This document shows positions 1 to 10,217 of a stretch of DNA of 64,000 nucleotides, piece by piece (the stretch's first letter is position 1; every line of letters begins with the position of its first letter). This DNA is from Tridacna crocea. Its lineage: Eukaryota > Mollusca > Bivalvia > Cardiida > Cardiidae. Made by a program: the position numbers and the translations under genes. The notes below the pieces were generated by a model that worked only from the letters and a program-made list of their open reading frames with translations, was not told the DNA's origin and made no database searches. The stretch covers positions 37,712,672-37,776,671 of the forward strand of contig OX031063.1 in the NCBI GenBank assembly GCA_943736015.1, given 5' to 3'.

Positions 1-35
1 AAATGCTATTAAAATTAGATCAGTTATCTGAAAAC

Positions 36-137
36 CTTAACACTTGTATGTCGATTTTCCACTTCTCCAATTCTGTTTGTAAAGTAGATCGTTCCTGTCC
101 TGACAGCTGTAGCGACGCTTTCAGCTGATCGACCTCC
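36..137 (-). CDS. coiled-coil gene (minus), leftmost exon seen
   Basis: 102 bp; acceptor ccaccttag, donor AG|GTTTTC. Encodes EVDQLKASLQLSGQERSTLQ then TELEKWKIDIQVL. The transcript continues beyond the left edge of the window. Confidence 0.7.
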
Positions 138-3100
138 CTAAGGTGGCTTCCTCTGAAAGGAAAATCAACCCAAATCAAAAAGTACTATTTGTTTGTTATG
201 GACAGCTGTTGAAATCATCGTAAAAAAAATACAAAACAATGACTGGGTTGAAAAAAAACCTACGTAAGCATAAACTCGTACTGGTACGTTTCTGTATAAA
301 TAATTTATGGAAAACGAAAATGAGTTTAGAATGATTGCAGCTTCCGTTCAAAACTCTGAAGACAGGTATGTGCCTAAGGGCTATACGCTTGAAGACCTCT
401 ACCCACAAAGTCACAAGACCTAAATTTGACCACACAAATAATGCGGTAACTGTCTCCGGAGTATATCGGCTAGGAAAGGAGTACCTTTGTTTATCTAGCT
501 CTGCTATCAATGACTGAAGTTGAGACTTTGTGTCTGTTAAGGCACTGTCTACGGATTTTCTTTCATCAGAGTCTGCTTTCAAGTTTGCATAGGCAGTTCG
601 CATTGATTCTCTGAAATAATATAAGTTATGTGTCTTAACCCAAAAGTTACCGAGCGCGAATCACTGACCTTTTGCTGACAATGTAGATTAAGATCAGACT
701 GCACAGAACGTGCAGTCTGATCTTGGATATACAATCTCCGGTAGGGATACTTTAAAAAGAATCGAAATAACAACATCTGTTTTTTTAACTATCGACTTGA
801 AAGTTTCATTTTGTTGTATAAGTAAACTTTCGGGATCCCCGTGTAGTGATTAGCTACCCTATATCACAGAACCCAGAGTTTTAACGAACTTGAGAGAGAA
901 GGCTTTTGAGAAATTGTGGGAAAGGGAAAAGGAGATACTGCGGACCAGCATGTTCTTCTTTCCCATAGAGCTTTCTGCCCATTCACTCCCATATTCCTCA
1001 CTCACTTGGACAACCTTTAATTTATTTCTTGCAAATGCATTTATTTTGGTAATATCGAATATCTGGTGAATAGTCAACGTGCTAAAGGCCCAGTTGCAAA
1101 AGTAATTCATGCGAGTATAAAAATGCATTTTAAACTAATAAAAACCATTTAAAGTATGGAAATTATTGTGAGGATGACATTCAGTTATTGTTAGGTCGGT
1201 AAGAGTGTAAGTCGCCGGAAGAAAAATAAATTTCAAGCCAGGTAAAAAGTTGCCAGATTGCTCTATCTGTACTTTTCACAAGATTTTGATATCATTTTTC
1301 TGCAATTGACTAACACTTGTGCCGACCGTATTATAAGTTTTTAAGAGACATTGATGTATCAATACAATTAAACAAATTTCCTTTATCTTTCCGAAAAGGT
1401 TACTTTAAAAAAAAGTAACTTACAATTCTCGATGAAGTTCTGCGATCTTAGCGTCTGCCTCAAGTCTTATTTGTTCGATTGTCTCTTTTTGGCTAAAAAA
1501 AAAGCAATATCATTACAGTTTGAATGAGTATATGTTGCATTTATCACTTCTTCAGTTCACACAATCAAAACATGAAATTCTATGGATTGAAAAAAAAAGG
1601 GGGATGGAAGCGGGAATATTTTAGAGAACTTTCCAGAGCATGGAAAGATTTAAACGCAAGAAGTTTACATCAGTTCTGTTGTCTCCGCTTAAAGTTTCTG
1701 TATATTGTCACTGACCCATTCCGTACTAGATATAATACATAGACAGTTTACTTAAGAAACCTCGTAACTACAGCTTGAAACAAGCTGTACCTACGAGGTT
1801 TTTTAACCCATTACCACACAATCCCTACTTTTGACGCCCTTTAGAAAGAAGCCTTTGGAAAACATTGTGGGAAAAGGAGAAAATGCTGGTAACCAGCATT
1901 TTCTCCTTTTCCCGCAATGTTTTCTGCCCTTCCCAAACCAAATTTCAAATTTTCGGTCATTTTTATTTTGTCGTCTGCAAATGCTTTCGATTAGGACAAG
2001 CCTAAAATTTTGTCGTTTGGTAATGAGTTAAATAAATCGGCAGATTATCTGTTTTTCTTGTTGATGACGAAAGCTCTGTAAAGTTTAAGTCAATAAAATA
2101 TTCTGTATTCTGATGCTCTGTAAATGTGTCCAAAACAAGCACTGAGCCCAGTGGTTATAAACAAGGTTAGTAGTCTATGGATCATTTACTCTATGCCTTG
2201 TACTGAAGTAGTGTTGTGCTTAAATGCAGTAGATGTACAAACCACCATTACTCGAGAAATTGTTCATTTATCTATTTTTTTCTTTTTTATATATTTATAC
2301 AAAAATGGCCGCACTCTGTGAAAAGGGGGCTTAATGCATTTGCGAAAAGTATCGACGGACTGCGCAGGCTGACCTGGGTGGAAAATTTGCTTTTGGTAAG
2401 TTCATTTCATGACCCAGGACCAGTTTACCTCATTGTTCAGTCGATTGTTAGACAAAATGGGTTTTATAGATGCTTGACCATGTGATGACTTGCTTGGTAC
2501 GCTGCATCACATTGCTGCATTAAGCTCCCTTTGGTCAGAGCATGACTCATTTAATACATACACTAGATTTTGATTTTCTTTCTTTCTTTCTCGAAGATCT
2601 TCTTCTATCTGCATTCGTTCTGCACTAGGAAATAAATAAATTAAAAAAAAAAAAATGAAAACACGATGCATAACAAAAATGTCGATTCAGTACAAGTATT
2701 TAGAAATAAAAGTTGTATCAAAATCACCGTCTCAAACCAAAACTTGCAAAATCAACGGAATTAACGACGTATATGACAATAAATATAGTCACTCAGTTTT
2801 TCAATATTTCGGCCAGCGGCCTTTCTCAAGAAAAGAAACGTAGATTTATCTACTTTGTAGATGCACGTCGTATGGCATACGACGTGCATCTACAAAGTAG
2901 ATAAATTTACGTTTCTTTTCTTGAGAAAGGCCGCTGGCCGAAATATTGAAAAACTGAGTGACTATATTTATTTTATTTAAGTGTTGAATTCCCTACGGAA
3001 TTATTTGTATTGATATATGAAATTAGTTCGCTCGCATCCTACTGCACATTATTTTATCATGGATATTGAATTAAAAGTGCATTAATCCTTCTTTTTTTTT

Positions 3101-6100
3101 TTGCATATAATCGTAATACCATTGGTGCACTGAAACAAGTAGCACTTTCTTCGGGTAGTATTGGCTAAGTGAGAAAAAAAAAGGATATCTGAACTGTCAC
3201 CTAGAAATAATCAAAATTACTGTTGACACGGCGTTACTCACCAAACAAGGAAACAAAGGCAGGGAATTTAAAGCTGTGGAATTATAGCTGTTTCCACTTT
3301 GTTTATTATTGTTCGAAAAGGAGAAATCGCTACCTATTGAACAATTTCTACTTTTCCCACCATGTCTGCTGAGTTTTTGATACGTTTTCTTTTTCTGTAA
3401 AAAAACCCAAACTTCCACAGTGACAGTCAACGTCATTTTCTGACGAAATAAGCACGGATTGGTGCATTTTTTTTATATTGTTTAGAATTACAAACATTAT
3501 AAGTGCGGCAAGTTTTTAAAAAAAAGCCTGTCCGGTAAAAAAAATTGAGTGCGTTTTTTTTTTTTTAATTAACCTTAAATTTGATCAAATTATCTCCTTT
3601 ATAAACTCAATGGTCTTTATATAAAATGCATATTTGTACATTTATCATGCTCCAAACCACGCTTTCATTTATTTTTTGTGCAAAAAATATATGAATATTC
3701 ATTAAAATGGTGTATATTTGTATATTTTTCCAGTAATTTTTTTGTTTAAATGACTATTAAAGACAAACGCTTTAAATCTAATGTAAGCCGACTTTTGGAA
3801 CTGTATATCTTTTTCAAAGGCAAATTTCTCAGAAACGAGCACGGTGACCCTCACACCTCTTTTTACTGTAATCTCTTAGAGACATGGTGAGTTTTCATAG
3901 TGTCACAGAAACTATACCCTATTAGAGGTATTGGTAAAATACTGAGGGACTTTTTGCTGATGGCACAGATTCAGATCGACTTCTCAGAACGTGCATTCTG
4001 ATCTTGCATCTATGCCGTCCTCTTTTTTTCAGTCAAGCTGATATCATGAATACCTGTTCTTTATGCCGCCGAAAGGTGAATAATTGTAATGAAAAGTTAT
4101 AGTCACCGTTCACTGGAAAGTTGCTTGAGAAGCTGGTCATATTTGGTTTGCAGAATTGCCCTAGAATTGTGAAACAAAACAATAATTTATCAATTGATGC
4201 GTTCTTTTTCAGCGAAACACAATATTTAATTTAGATAGAGATGGAAAGATAGAGAGACACACAGACTGGTACAGAGATACTGACAGAGAGATAGAAAATT
4301 GATATCTTCTCTAAACTACAATACAGATCGACGGCAGCTACATATGTGAAATGGTGGAAATACCTTTGTTGTTGGTCGGCAAGAAGTTGGACTAGCTGTT
4401 GTTCCTTCAGTTTGATGTTTTCACGAAGTTCCTTGATTTCTTCCAATGCTGACCTGCAATATGACAGTATATTAAACATGAATTCAGTACTTATATGTTG
4501 TTATTTCATAATAATAATGTTTTATGAAACACATTCAACTTGACTGTCAGAGAGAGAAACAGAGACAGTGAGACAGAGAAAGAGACAGAGATAGAGAGAG
4601 CGAATAAATCGGTAATTTACGACGTATCTTGTCAAGTAATTTCTGCAACTAGGCCTATGTCGTCATTTTTTGTCGAAAGTGGTCCGCATAATGCGACGGA
4701 AAAATAGTGGGAAGTCTTTTTAGGTTTTTGATATATGCAAATGTAGTTTTCTATAATATAAGATTATATGTTTATATATACATGTATCTTCTATCAGAAA
4801 ACTTCGGATAGTTATTAGCCCGGGCGATTTAACTGATTCAATGCCAGTTTAATAGATCCGAAGGTTTAACCCTTTACTCCATAGATACTCATTTCTACGC
4901 ATTGCTTGTAGGAGCCTTTGGAAAACATTGTGCCAAAAGGTGAAATTGCTCGTGACGAGCAATTTCACCTTTTGTCACAATGTTTTCTATGCTATCAAAA
5001 GGCGTCATATACACATAAGAAACTGCTTCATCCTTGCTGTTATTTGGGTCAATTAGAGATACCATAGATATGCCTTATGGGGTAAAGGGTTAACCGACTT
5101 CAACCGCAAGTCTATGATGATTTCAGTTGTAGTGGATCATTAGGCAGCGGATGGTGTTGATCTTAGATGAGACTGCACTTTCTTAACTTTTCCATCTGCT
5201 TAATCCAATGAAATCGCTAATGATAGGAACAAAATATCTACGGATCTACCAGTCAGTAGCAAGGGAACAACAAAAAAAACCCAACTTACTCGTAGTTTTT
5301 GGTGTCCAGTTCTTGCCCTCTAATCTCCTTACATTCGTCTCGTAATTTTTGGCACTCGATTTCCAGAGATTTACATCTGTGTTTGAGAACTGTGCTACAA
5401 GTGATATACGTGTATGTAAGAAGTAATATTAAAGATTGAATAGTTAAATACATTGGTCAGTCTATCTTTTTAAATCTTGATCTACTCTATTGATATCCCA
5501 AGCAATTTTAGTCAAAATCGTCAAAATTTTAGATTCCAAAAAGTAAGAACAGATGACAAAACAGGATGTGTCTCTATTGAAAGAATCTGTTATGAAAGGA
5601 CAGACACCATTATGGGAAAAGTAGAAAATGATGGTTACCGACAATTTCTCTTTATTTCCTACAAAGTTGTCAAAAGCTTTTCTCTGCAAACAAACACAGC
5701 ACTTATAATGGGTATTTGGAATGTTGTAGCGGTGCTTTTCAGCTCAATATTAGTTATGTCGCTGGGACCGGTTCCTTTACTTCGAATATCGCTTATTATA
5801 AGATTGAAATATCGTAATATTAAAATACGCAACAGATACTTGAAAGTCTTCAGCTTAACTTTTTTTGTCAAGATACTTCAACAGAACCATTCAAAAAAGG
5901 TGTTGTGTTGGGGTTCAAACTCTACCCATTGAAACTAGATCTCTCCTTTTTCAGACTCAAGGTCTAGATCTTTTTTCAAGGCTGATTCCATGTATCACAT
6001 GTTTACTAGATATATACTTACATTTCTTCTTGATTGTACTTTACATTTTTCTTTAGTTCAGAGTTTTCATGTATCAACTTCGAATTATGGTCCCTGGAAA

Positions 6101-7463
6101 AAGAAAACACAGCAATTTAACAAATTGCTGGGAAATCATGAGATTAAAAAAATCAAATGTCGCATACCAATGAAAAGACTGGGTTACCGAAAAATCGTTA
6201 CCAGAAAATTTTCTTTGTTTCACAGCAGCTAGTTAAACCTTTTTCTGGTCTTCCTTTGTTATTAATAAGCACCATAATATACCCTTCCAAAGGCCATTGT
6301 TTTTTTCTTAACGTGACAAAACTAAGATACTTTTTATCGATAGCAAGGGAAAAATAATGTCTCAATGACTTTCCTAGATACAACACTATCTGTTACAAGT
6401 ATACCCTACCATGTCGCCTTGCATTCGTGTATAGTGTTCATCTTGCCTCTGACTCTGGGACCTGGCCTATTGTTGTCTGATATACGTATATTCAACACTA
6501 CATCATTTGATTGGCGTATCAGACAGCTTTATCTAAAATTTGTCTGTTCTTTTTTCACCGTTTATCAAATAAGGATTTTAATTCATTTCCCAGGGATGCA
6601 AGCACATTCCGATTACGAACTGATTGTGCAACAAATAGCTGCTTGTGTTTCTGAATGGGTGAAATAACGTTGGAAAAGGAGAAAATACTGCTTCCTGGCA
6701 ATTTCTCTTTTTTTCAAAAATGGTTTCGAAAGCTTTTTTTCCGACCCTCCGAAAAACAAAAAATATCGTTTTGGTAAAGGGTAGGACAACAGATACCAAT
6801 CATAGCAGTAAATCTTACCTCAAAGCATTCCCGGACGAATCTTGATACTTTTTCAAATCTGTCTCAGCACTATGAAGTAAAAACGAGAAACCCAGTCATT
6901 ATTTTCTATCAGTTATCATGTTTCAAACATGATCAAAACTCCGGCAAATAAAGGTTTCACCGTTTCGTTCATAGATGTACATGTATCTTACGAAATGCTT
7001 GAACAATTTTGAATAATGTCTTTTTAACGGATAAAAAGTTGGAAAATTTTCAAGTTGTATAGAAATGGGTGTTATCAAATACATGTAGTTTCCAAGTAAT
7101 ACGATGAAAATCTGTCTTTATCTCTATAGATTGTATCCTGAGTTTTAAAAGAGACATTATTGAATTCACTGATATCGATGTCGGGCTTAACCCAGAGCAA
7201 ATCAGTCTTTTATGAACACTGTATTTAAAGATTAGTCTACAGTCTAAATACGGTTCTTTACTGTCTGCAGTGGAGAGTTATTGAGGGAACAGCAGTTATG
7301 GCATTCAACAATCTATTCTTTTATTAAGGTAAAAGCTTTATCTATGTTATAAAGGATGCATAAATCGTCTTACTTTATAAGTGACTCTTGAAACATCTTC
7401 TCTGTAGACCATTCCACTATTCTGTTCTTCTGGATTTCATCCCTGTAATATATGTTCTTATTA

Positions 7464-7506
<43 letters not shown>

Positions 7507-8353
7507 CTACATAGCTATTAGGTCCTAACACATTCTGGTCTAAAACTCCGAGACAGAAACCTACAATTTCGATTTTGCAACTTATTAATAAAACTCTACT
7601 TGCAATTTCAGGGGGAAAGCTCTTGACTTGGTCTTAGTAGAAGCTCTTTTTCTTTCTTCCTTCCTCTGTTCTTGCGTTCATGCCTTTCACTTACACAAAC
7701 ATATCTTCCACTGACTTCCTGACACCCTGACTCACTCTTTTGTGATGCCTTTCGAAATTATATAATATACATGTGCGTGTTTAACCTTTAGTCACATTTG
7801 ACTGATCTATAGTGAAAGCATTTGTAGAGGAGAAATTAAACTTAGTTCGAATGATGAGATGTGTTACTGAAAGAGAATAAAACACGCGGGAAAATGAGAA
7901 AGTAACGTTACTGGGGTTATCAGCATTTTCCCTTTCAATAAAAGTGTTTTCATAAGCCTTTTTTCTTGTCCAGGGTCGTTAAAAGTCAGACATGTGTGGT
8001 GAAGGGTTTACCCTTTACACACAATGAGGACTTTTGACGACCCTTAGTAAGAAGACTTTTGAAAACATTGTGGGAAAAGGAGAAAATGCTGGTAACCAGC
8101 ATTTTCTCCTTTTCCCACAATGTTTTCTATCCTATCGAAGAAAATCATTCCATATGAGCCACATTGAAACTGTCATCAGCAAGTGCTTTCAATTCGGACA
8201 GATGGTAATTCTTGTCGTGTGGTGAACGGTAAAAGTAATACTTACACATTAAACTTTGATCGTAAACATACAAGTTCAGCCTTACATCTGTTGAGCTCTG
8301 CTCGCAGTTCTTCTTGGCCCTCATTCTTAGTCGGTAATGAAAGTCTTTTCGTA
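36..8353 (-). CDS. Coiled-coil protein gene, partial: 11 internal exons
   Basis: Eleven minus-strand exons join without a frame break: 8246-8353, 7374-7442, 6819-6869, 6022-6093, 5290-5376, 4364-4453, 4107-4160, 2562-2624, 1424-1492, 485-610 and 36-137 (891 bp, 297 residues). Each is bounded by AG/GT and each begins with one base and ends with two bases of a split codon, so every intron is phase 2. The peptide is rich in E, K, Q, L and R with heptad-like stretches (for example LRAELNRCKAEL, ENIKLKEQQLVQLLADQQQR, AKIAELHREL); no enzyme motif, membrane helix or signal peptide is seen. A long coiled-coil, probably structural or scaffold, is inferred; the family cannot be named. Both ends are missing: the gene runs off the left edge and its 5' exons upstream of 8353 were not securely found. 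Introns carry several MITEs. Confidence 0.75.
485..610 (-). CDS. coiled-coil gene (minus), exon at 0.5 kb
   Basis: 126 bp; acceptor attatttcag, donor AG|GTACTC. Encodes ESMRTAYANLKADSDERKSV, DSALTDTKSQLQSLIAELDK and Q. Confidence 0.75.
658..740. mobile_element. H-type hairpin element (GATCAGACTGCAC palindrome)
   Basis: Inverted arms around agatcagactgcac / gtgcagtctgatct, flanked by the recurrent gacctttt...gaca arm. This is one of eight dispersed copies in the window and lies in an intron of the minus coiled-coil gene. Confidence 0.6.
853..1050. mobile_element. degenerate TTAA-type palindromic MITE
   Basis: The core still reads gaaattgtgggaaagggaaaaggag and, inverted, ttcttctttccca, but the inner stem has decayed (gatactgcggaccagcatg). 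Confidence 0.5.
1424..1492 (-). CDS. coiled-coil gene (minus), exon at 1.4 kb
   Basis: 69 bp; acceptor tttttttag, donor TT|GTAAGT. Encodes QKETIEQIRLEADAKIAELH and RE. Confidence 0.7.
1744..1803. mobile_element. G-type hairpin element (CCTCGTAACTACAGCTTG)
   Basis: Palindrome aaacctcgtaactacagcttg / caagctgtacctacgaggttt. Its right arm abuts the TTAA of the next MITE, so the two elements are adjacent or one used the other's edge as target. Confidence 0.6.
1803..2031. mobile_element. TTAA palindromic MITE, subfamily C
   Basis: TTAA at both ends; left arm ttaacccattaccacacaat, right arm the imperfect complement ending taatgagttaa. The central 65-bp hairpin (about 1859-1923) is almost perfect, stem aaaacattgtgggaaaagg. 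Sits in an intron. Confidence 0.75.
2345..2388. repeat. E-type short hairpin fragment (GACTGCGCAGGCTGACC)
   Basis: aaagtatcgacggactgcgcaggctgacctgg is one half of a CAGCCTGCGCAG hairpin seen elsewhere with both arms. Confidence 0.45.
2562..2624 (-). CDS. coiled-coil gene (minus), exon at 2.6 kb
   Basis: 63 bp; acceptor atttcctag, donor GT|GTATGT. Encodes AERMQIEEDLRERKKENQNL. Confidence 0.65.
2776..2974. repeat. Near-perfect 199-bp palindrome
   Basis: Arms of about 98 bp meet at a single central base (2875). Comparing arms by eye I see one mismatch in the inner half (tagattt versus taaattt). It lies in an intron of the minus coiled-coil gene and matches none of the MITE families by sequence. 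Confidence 0.85.
3100..3900. repeat. Dispersed duplication, copy 1 (partner 13520-14260)
   Basis: Shares ordered blocks with the partner in the same orientation: gcactgaaacaagtagcact, gggtagtattggc, ggaacaaaggaaggga-like, gtctgctgag, and tttgtatatttttcc...ggaactgtatat...cagaaacgagc. The middle of the unit is diverged. Its nature is unknown; it may be an old transposon or a segmental duplication. Confidence 0.6.
3955..4020. mobile_element. H-type hairpin element, degraded
   Basis: ttcagatcgacttctcagaacgtgcattctgatcttgca; arms are mismatched but the order and the gacggc/gccgtc outer arms are retained. Confidence 0.45.
4107..4160 (-). CDS. coiled-coil gene (minus), exon at 4.1 kb
   Basis: 54 bp; acceptor aattctag, donor CG|GTGACT. 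Encodes AILQTKYDQLLKQLSSE. The intron to the previous exon is only 203 bp. Confidence 0.7.
4364..4453 (-). CDS. coiled-coil gene (minus), exon at 4.4 kb
   Basis: 90 bp; acceptor tattgcag, donor AG|GTATTT. Encodes SALEEIKELRENIKLKEQQL and VQLLADQQQ, a continuous heptad-like helix. Confidence 0.75.
4866..5093. mobile_element. TTAA palindromic MITE, subfamily A
   Basis: 228 bp including both TTAA. Ends ttaaccctttactccatag and the complement ccttatggggtaaagggttaa; central stem around ttgctcgtgacgagcaa. In an intron. Confidence 0.8.
5290..5376 (-). CDS. coiled-coil gene (minus), exon at 5.3 kb
   Basis: 87 bp; acceptor aaacacag, donor GA|GTAAGT. Encodes CKSLEIECQKLRDECKEIRG and QELDTKNY; three cysteines in a charged helix. 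Confidence 0.7.
5560..5720. mobile_element. degenerate TTAA-type MITE core
   Basis: Core tatgggaaaagtagaaaatgatggttacc with a poorly conserved opposite arm; no clear TTAA ends. Confidence 0.4.
6022..6093 (-). CDS. coiled-coil gene (minus), exon at 6.0 kb
   Basis: 72 bp; acceptor tttttccag, donor AT|GTAAGT. Encodes DHNSKLIHENSELKKNVKYN and QEE. Confidence 0.7.
6590..6783. mobile_element. degenerate TTAA-type MITE
   Basis: gttggaaaaggagaaaatactgcttcctggcaatttctc core, followed by a right arm ending ttttggtaaaggg. Confidence 0.5.
6819..6869 (-). CDS. coiled-coil gene (minus), exon at 6.8 kb
   Basis: 51 bp, the shortest exon; acceptor cttcatag, donor AG|GTAAGA. Encodes AETDLKKYQDSSGNALR. Confidence 0.65.
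7374..7442 (-). CDS. coiled-coil gene (minus), exon at 7.4 kb
   Basis: 69 bp; acceptor tattacag, donor AA|GTAAGA. Encodes DEIQKNRIVEWSTEKMFQES. Followed upstream in the intron by a (CT)n tract. Confidence 0.7.
7467..7502. repeat. (CT)n microsatellite
   Basis: About 18 uninterrupted CT units, in the intron between the 7.4-kb and 8.3-kb exons. Confidence 0.95.
7781..8009. mobile_element. degenerate TTAA-type MITE
   Basis: Begins tttaacctttagtcac and ends gtggtgaagggttta; the core hairpin is partly lost (gggaaaatgagaaagtaacg). It is followed directly by another copy. Confidence 0.5.
8007..8235. mobile_element. TTAA palindromic MITE, subfamily C
   Basis: Arms ccctttacacacaatgagg / cttgtcgtgtggtgaacgg around a perfect-looking core gggaaaaggagaaaatgctg. 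Only a few bases from the 8246 splice donor of the coiled-coil gene. Confidence 0.65.
8246..8353 (-). CDS. coiled-coil gene (minus), most upstream secure exon
   Basis: 108 bp, acceptor ...attcag, donor GT|GTAAGT. Encodes TKRLSLPTKNEG then a clear heptad stretch LRAELNRCKAELVCLRSKF. A weaker internal GTAAGG at 8285 would break the frame into the next exon, so the downstream donor is preferred. Confidence 0.7.
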
Positions 8354-8445
8354 CTGAATGAATAAGAAACAATCACTGGAGTGCCAAAATGGATTTACAG
8401 TGTATGACAAAATCTGAGACTTGTCCATTTTTCTCTTTTTTTTTA

Positions 8446-8671
8446 AAACTTTTTACTAAACGACAAAATTTTGGACCAGTCCAAATTAAAAGCACTTACA
8501 GACAAAAAATAATTGTGAATCAAAGAATGATATTTGATTTGGAAAGGGTAGAAAACATTGTGGGAAAAGGAGAAAATGATGGTTACCAGCATTTTCTCCT
8601 TTTCCCACAATATTTTCAGAAGAATTCTTTCTCAGGGTCGACCAAAGTCGTTACTGTGTGGTAAAGGGTTA
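8446..8671. mobile_element. TTAA palindromic MITE, subfamily C
   Basis: Left arm aaacgacaaaattttggacc, core with one A mismatch (gaaaatgatggttaccagc), right arm tactgtgtggtaaagggtt. Confidence 0.65.
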
Positions 8672-8783
8672 CAAGCCTACCAGAGCATAGCAACGATGCT
8701 ATCTGCCTTCAAGGACCATCGCCCATATGGGTAACAGGTGGCGACGATAAATAAACGCAAATTCAATAAATCATTTCAGTTAC

Positions 8784-9040
8784 CTAACAGGGACACTGAA
8801 TGCAAAAATAAAACCAAGCAATGTTAAATTATTTTCACCTTAAAATCTCACCAGAAGCCCATGTTGAACAAGTTGTTCAATGGCAGAAACAGGCTACAGG
8901 CCGTACATTCCTGGTTCGATTTCGGCTGTAGGTGCCAGTCCTTGGTACCACTGAGCCAAAGCTCAGTACTTGATCACATCATTAAAGAAAAGCATAAGCG
9001 AGGTCTAGTTGGATTTTGAGAAAAACTTTTCTCGAAAGCA
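8784..9040. other. Intergenic stretch with scrambled tRNA-like words
   Basis: Contains ggttcgattt on the plus strand and a ggctcagtgg word on the minus strand, in opposite orientation, so no tRNA fold. No supported gene was found; a possible 12-nt microexon is recorded among rejected items. Confidence 0.3.
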
Positions 9041-9058
9041 ACTAAAACTCAAACAATG

Positions 9059-9273
9059 TTAACCCTGTACCGAACGACACATTTTTGGACCAGTACAAAT
9101 TGAAAAAAAGAAAGGAATTCGACAAATCAAATATGGTTGAAATAATGTAGTTTGTGTTTGATAGGGTAGAACACATTGAGGGAAAAAGGAGAAAATGCCG
9201 GTAACCATAATCTTCTTCTTTTCCCACAATGTTTTCTAAAACTTTAATTCCAAGGGTCATTTTTAAGAATTAA
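9059..9273. mobile_element. TTAA palindromic MITE, subfamily C, worn
   Basis: Starts ttaaccctgtaccgaacgac; core cattgagggaaaaaggagaaaatgc with mismatches in the opposite arm. Confidence 0.55.
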
Positions 9274-9582
9274 AAAAGAATATATTTAAAAAGAATTTGA
9301 AAAAAATAAAATATTTAAAAAACACGTGATTCTTTTATGGGTCATATCCAATCAATGGAAGAAACAAAATATGACTGATATTACAACCTGCTTTGTGATT
9401 TCGCTGCAGTAGCCGACTTGCTGTTTTTACTCATTGTGTCACCGGGTCACAAAATCTTGTAGTGTCATGTAAATGCAGGAATAGCTTGTTCTTTAAATTA
9501 TCTCCTCTTGATAGATTCTCATTTAATTTACCCTGCGAATAATCAAATATATATATATATATGAGCCATTTATATAAATATC

Positions 9583-9686
9583 AAAAGTCGGGATTGTGTG
9601 GTAAAATCCCTCTTTCGGAGAACATGATTCAACTCGTTATTCAAAGACAAACTCTTTCTCTACGGTGTTTTTGTTGTTGTTGTTTA
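9583..9686. repeat. Local duplication, copy 1 (partner 10740-10856)
   Basis: Both copies share aaaagtcgggattgt, tttcggagaacatgattcaa, actctttct and a ttgttgttgtt tract in the same order. The TRIM at 9690 begins right after this copy. Confidence 0.55.
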
Positions 9687-9689
9687 TAT

Positions 9690-9895
9690 TGTTACGGGAG
9701 ACCACTCCTTCCTGCATGGCATTCTCCCGATTTAAATACAATACCTGGCTACTGCGTCAGGGAGATATCTCTTTGGCTCAGTGGTTAAGGTATTGGTCTT
9801 GCGTCCGGGAGTCCGGGGTTCGAATCCCGCTCGGACCCTTATTTCTGCCATGCATTTATTCATTTGTTTCTTTGTTACGGACTTTGTTCGTAAGA
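9690..9895 (+). repeat. 5' LTR of the TRIM
   Basis: 206 bp, TGTTACGGGAG... to ...TTCGTAAGA. Contains a TATA-like tttaaata near 9731 and the tRNA-like segment from about 9769 to 9840. Confidence 0.85.
9769..9840 (+). promoter_or_regulatory. tRNA-like Pol III promoter module in the 5' LTR
   Basis: A box TGGCTCAGTGG at 9774-9784 and B box GGTTCGAATCC at 9817-9827, 32 bp apart, both matching tRNA internal promoter consensus. Acceptor and T stems do not pair fully, so it is tRNA-derived rather than a functional tRNA gene. Confidence 0.75.
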
Positions 9896-9913
9896 TGGGG
9901 GCTCGTCCGGGAT
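9896..9913 (+). promoter_or_regulatory. Primer-binding site, tRNA-Pro type
   Basis: TGGGGGCTCGTCCGGGAT directly abuts the 5' LTR. The same 18-mer is the known tRNA-Pro primer site of gammaretroviruses; here it occurs in a short non-coding element. Confidence 0.85.
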
Positions 9914-10000
9914 TGGCCATTGAGCCATTAATCCCATTTGTTGTCCAAAATCGGACTTCCTGCCTAATAAGGCTTTGAGTCATCAATAAATGATGACTTT

Positions 10001-10011
10001 AAGAGGGGGTG
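10001..10011 (+). promoter_or_regulatory. Polypurine tract of the TRIM
   Basis: aagagggggtg ends at the base before the 3' LTR, the position expected for the plus-strand primer. Confidence 0.75.
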
Positions 10012-10217
10012 TGTTACGGGAGACCACTCCTTCCTGCATGGCATTCTCCCGATTTAAATACAATACCTGGCTACTGCGTCAGGGAGATATCTCTTTGGCT
10101 CAGTGGTTAAGGTATTGGCCTTGCGTCCGGGAGTTCGGGGTTCGAATCCCGCTCGGTACCTTATTTCTGCCATGCATTTATTCATTTGCTTCTTTGTTAC
10201 GGACTTTGTTCGTAAGA
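10012..10217 (+). repeat. 3' LTR of the TRIM
   Basis: 206 bp, same ends as the 5' LTR. Visible differences: ggccttg for ggtcttg, gagttcg for gagtccg, ggtacc for ggaccc, and gcttc for gtttc. A box at 10096-10106 and B box at 10139-10149 are intact. Confidence 0.85.

Larger units (their letters stand above)
9690..10217 (+). mobile_element. TRIM: miniature LTR retrotransposon with tRNA-like LTRs
   Basis: Two 206-bp direct repeats (9690-9895 and 10012-10217) that differ at about five positions enclose a 116-bp interior. LTR ends are TGTTAC...GTAAGA. Immediately inside the left LTR is TGGGGGCTCGTCCGGGAT (9896-9913), the classic primer-binding site complementary to the 3' end of tRNA-Pro; immediately before the right LTR is the purine tract aagagggggtg (10001-10011). 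ATAT flanks both sides (9686-9689, 10218-10221) as a likely 4-bp target duplication. There is no coding capacity, so this is a non-autonomous element. Unusually, each LTR contains a tRNA-like segment with A and B boxes. Confidence 0.88.

Noticed and set aside
1859-1923. Bacterial-type terminators at GC-stem/T-run hairpins
   Set aside because: The hairpins are dispersed MITE cores in spliced eukaryotic DNA.
8286-8353. Shorter form of the 8.3-kb exon using GTAAGG at 8285
   Set aside because: It gives a stop codon after joining to the next exon; the GTAAGT at 8245 restores the frame and the heptads.
8784-8795. 12-nt microexon (minus strand) upstream of 8246-8353 with correct phase
   Set aside because: Acceptor and donor look fine and the phase fits, but a 12-base match is too likely by chance.
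8900-8975. tRNA at 8.9 kb
   Set aside because: B-box and A-box words lie on opposite strands.
9769-9840. Functional tRNA genes in the LTRs
   Set aside because: A and B boxes are good but the acceptor stem and outer T-stem pairs do not form, and the unit is part of a retroelement repeat.
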